Source: Verrucomicrobiales bacterium (GTDB lineage: Bacteria; Verrucomicrobiota; Verrucomicrobiia; Verrucomicrobiales; Akkermansiaceae). From it: 8,107 bases of DNA. Shown piece by piece: positions 6,483 to 8,107 of this stretch. Position 1 is the stretch's first letter. The number at the start of each line of letters is the position of its first letter. The stretch covers positions 1 through 8,107 of the forward strand of contig PBTU01000134.1 of the NCBI GenBank assembly GCA_002729295.1, in the 5' to 3' direction. The position numbers were made by a program, and so were the translations under genes. Below the pieces are notes generated by a model. The model had not been told where the DNA came from. It did not search any database and saw only the letters and a program-made list of their open reading frames with translations.

Positions 6483-8107
6483 CTATTCCTCAGCAACACG
6501 AACTCGATAGAAGTATTTTTCGTTACCTGAGGCTGCTCTGAAGTCAGTGAACGATTGAATCTCGGACTCAGCTTCAAGAAAATCTTCGATTTCCAGCCAT
6601 CCGCCGGGCTGACCGGTGGGGAGTAGCGATGTGCTGCGCTCGACAATATAGACCTCTCCGACCTTGGCTTGGAAGTTGAAGGACACGTTGTCGTTTGTCG
6701 GATCCACCGCGATTTCCGTGATGATAAGGTCACGAATAGTTCCAGGGGTGATATCCAGTTTTACATAGTCCAGATTAGCCCAACGTGCGCTGCCGGTGCT
6801 TTGGCTCTTCACTTCAACATAATGGTCGAAGCCAGGTCCGAGCTCGGCCACGCCGCCCAAATCATCGAGAGTGAAGTCCCAGCTTTGTGCGGCAGCTAGA
6901 TTGTCATCGGTGTGAGGCTGCATATCTCCGATTTGTTGTCCATCGACGAAGAAGGTCAGGTCGAATCCAGAGACTCCTGCAGAGTTGTTATCATCGACGC
7001 TGTAGTAATCGATGGTGAAAGTGAAGGCGTCGTTTGGACCAACAGTATTCGGCACATTGAAGTGCCAGCGCATGTTGGGGTCACCTGTGGTCAATGCTCT
7101 ATCGTAGTAGCGCTCATTGGCTGCCACGATACCGACCGGAGTGTAAGTGCCTCCATCGACAACAGTGTTGTAAACACCCGCGAAGTAGTAATCATCATCG
7201 ATGTCACGCGCAGCATTACCACTTGCTCCACCGATATTTGCCGGGTTTCCTGGCAAGAAATCCTCCCCACTTTCTTGAACTCCCGAGACGAAGAAATCGG
7301 CTCCATTAAAGAACGCAGGATCGTTGAAGTTAGTGTCGCCCTCTCCGTCCTGTCCGTCATCGTCAGTGCCCACGAACCATAAAGTCCCCTCATCGTTGAA
7401 AGGCACGAAAAAGTTGGCCGCAAGGAAGATATTTTGGGTTGCTTCGGTGGTGTCGTTGGAAGTCACTGTTAAGGTGGCGGAAACGCCCTGCTCGATCGCA
7501 CTGGGAGTGAGGGCAACCTCGATTTGCGCATCCGCTCCCGGGGGTATGGTAATCGGGAGGGCTGGTGCATTAGTGATGGAGAAGAGGTCGGGATTGTTAC
7601 CCCCAAGCGTAAGATCAGTGATAACGAGATCTTGTGTGAGTCCGGTATTCGAAAAAACGATGGTTTCGGTGGATGCTTCGCTTCCTATTGGGAAATCACC
7701 AAAGTTGACTACTGGCGCTACCGCGATGTTCGGGTCATCCCCGACGATGGGATCAGACGAGACTTCCAGTTTTACATAGTCTAGACTGGCCCAGCGGGCG
7801 CTGCCGGTCGGAGTGCTCCTGATTTCAACGTAGTGATCAAATCCTTCACCAAGCTGCTCGACGCCACCGAAATCATCCAAGTCAAAGTTCCAGCTTTGGG
7901 CTGATGAGAGATCAACATCCAAATGAGGCTGCATGTCTCCGATTTGTGTCCCGTTTACCCAGAAAGTGAGATCGTAACCTGAGATGTCTTCGGGGTTTGT
8001 TTCGCCCCCCACATTGTGAAAGTCGATCGTGAAGGTGAGTGTGTCGGTCGCGTTTACTGTCTCTGGGACGTTGAAGTGCCAGCGCATATTCGGATCGCCG
8101 GCGGTGA
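6483..8107 (-). CDS. Large exported repeat protein with choice-of-anchor D domain, 5' part missing
   Basis: About 540 C-terminal residues are in the window. The frame stays open to the right edge, and the methionine at 8087 lies inside a repeat, so it is not the true start. Numbering from that methionine, the order is: module copy A (to about 110); a choice-of-anchor D / ASPM-SPD-2-Hydin-type beta domain (about 118-224, with VNFGDFPIGSEA, VFSNTG and LTVTSND); module copy B (about 230-446, complete); and a C-terminal domain (about 454-531) ending YFYRVRVAEE. The last resembles the terminal domain on many verrucomicrobial exported proteins (strands, then VYIVERSTSL, GWLEIED and YFYRV). The modules are acidic, Gly/Asp/Asn-rich and beta-predicted, suited to cell-surface or matrix use with possible calcium binding. 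No PEP-CTERM or LPXTG anchor is seen at the end. The stop is TAG. Substrate and role are unknown; adhesion or glycan binding are only guesses. Confidence 0.85.
   Translation of the reverse strand, partial: TAGDPNMRWHFNVPETVNATDTLTFTIDFHNVGGETNPEDISGYDLTFWVNGTQIGDMQPHLDVDLSSAQSWNFDLDDFGGVEQLGEGFDHYVEIRSTPTGSARWASLDYVKLEVSSDPIVGDDPNIAVAPVVNFGDFPIGSEASTETIVFSNTGLTQDLVITDLTLGGNNPDLFSITNAPALPITIPPGADAQIEVALTPSAIEQGVSATLTVTSNDTTEATQNIFLAANFFVPFNDEGTLWFVGTDDDGQDGEGDTNFNDPAFFNGADFFVSGVQESGEDFLPGNPANIGGASGNAARDIDDDYYFAGVYNTVVDGGTYTPVGIVAANERYYDRALTTGDPNMRWHFNVPNTVGPNDAFTFTIDYYSVDDNNSAGVSGFDLTFFVDGQQIGDMQPHTDDNLAAAQSWDFTLDDLGGVAELGPGFDHYVEVKSQSTGSARWANLDYVKLDITPGTIRDLIITEIAVDPTNDNVSFNFQAKVGEVYIVERSTSLLPTGQPGGWLEIEDFLEAESEIQSFTDFRAASGNEKYFYRVRVAEE
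6754..7096 (-). repeat. Module copy B, part aligned with copy A
   Basis: This stretch encodes GDPNMRWHFNVPNTV through SARWANLDYVKLDI. It matches 7765-8107 at an offset of 1011 bases at one end and 1014 at the other, so there is a one-codon length difference near the IDYYSVDDNN segment. By eye roughly 60-65% of residues are identical. The longest conserved blocks are QIGDMQPH, GFDHYVE and TGSARWA. The whole module continues upstream to about 7400. Confidence 0.85.
7765..8107 (-). repeat. Module copy A, truncated by the window edge
   Basis: This stretch encodes GDPNMRWHFNVPETV through SARWASLDYVKLEV and is the partner of the repeat at 6754-7096. Its upstream portion, equivalent to about 7097-7400 of copy B, lies beyond the right edge. 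The 17 bases TCCAGTTTTACATAGTC are identical in both copies (6754-6770 and 7765-7781), as is most of the GCGCTGCCGGT stretch that follows, so the duplication is visible in the DNA as well as the protein. Confidence 0.85.

Noticed and set aside
6912..7382. Plus-strand open frame of 156 codons within the repeat-protein gene
   Set aside because: It arises from the Asp/Asn/Gly-rich codons of the minus-strand gene. The duplicated module and C-terminal domain clearly establish the minus strand as coding.
1..8107. Defence system, CRISPR array, tRNA, insertion sequence or prophage
   Set aside because: No direct-repeat array, cloverleaf, transposase-like or integrase-like protein, terminal inverted repeats or nuclease/helicase motifs were seen on either strand.

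Overview
The window carries five complete protein genes, one gene cut by the right-hand edge, and one small gene that looks frameshifted. Base composition is moderate (about 50% G+C by eye). None of the starts has a convincing Shine-Dalgarno sequence. The gene content is secreted sulfatase, secreted PQQ-like propeller, secreted metallophosphoesterase, and a large repeat-containing exported protein ending in a 'YFYRVR' tail. This points to the Planctomycetota-Verrucomicrobiota-Chlamydiota group, most likely a marine or aquatic verrucomicrobium. That assignment is inferred from protein style; there is no rRNA or marker gene here.

Left part (71-2297, plus strand): an eight-helix inner-membrane protein of DoxX-like appearance overlaps by 23 bases a secreted, purple-acid-phosphatase-like metallophosphoesterase. 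They are probably co-transcribed. A 277-base spacer with nested inverted repeats and a terminator-like hairpin follows.

Middle (2575-4511, minus strand): a four-helix membrane protein of unknown function lies upstream of an exported sulfatase related to iduronate-2-sulfatase, which uses a Cys-x-Ala-x-Arg active-site motif. About 505 bases (4512-5016) then hold no intact gene. They contain a probable frameshifted small membrane-protein gene on the minus strand.

Right part: a secreted PQQ-type beta-propeller protein (5017-6351, plus) converges on the 3' part of a large exported protein (6483 to the edge, minus). The two are separated by a perfect 12-bp stem-loop. The large protein has two copies of a beta-rich module around a choice-of-anchor D (ASPM-SPD-2-Hydin type) domain, plus a C-terminal domain of the kind common on verrucomicrobial exported proteins.

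Nearly every product is predicted to be exported or membrane-bound. This suits polysaccharide and sulfate/phosphate-ester scavenging at the cell surface, but the genes do not form one obvious pathway. I see no mobile element, CRISPR array, tRNA, rRNA or defence system. The points most worth checking are the altered metal-ligand motif of the phosphoesterase, the frameshifted small gene, the duplicated module and the structured spacers. I do not see evidence strong enough to claim a new system.
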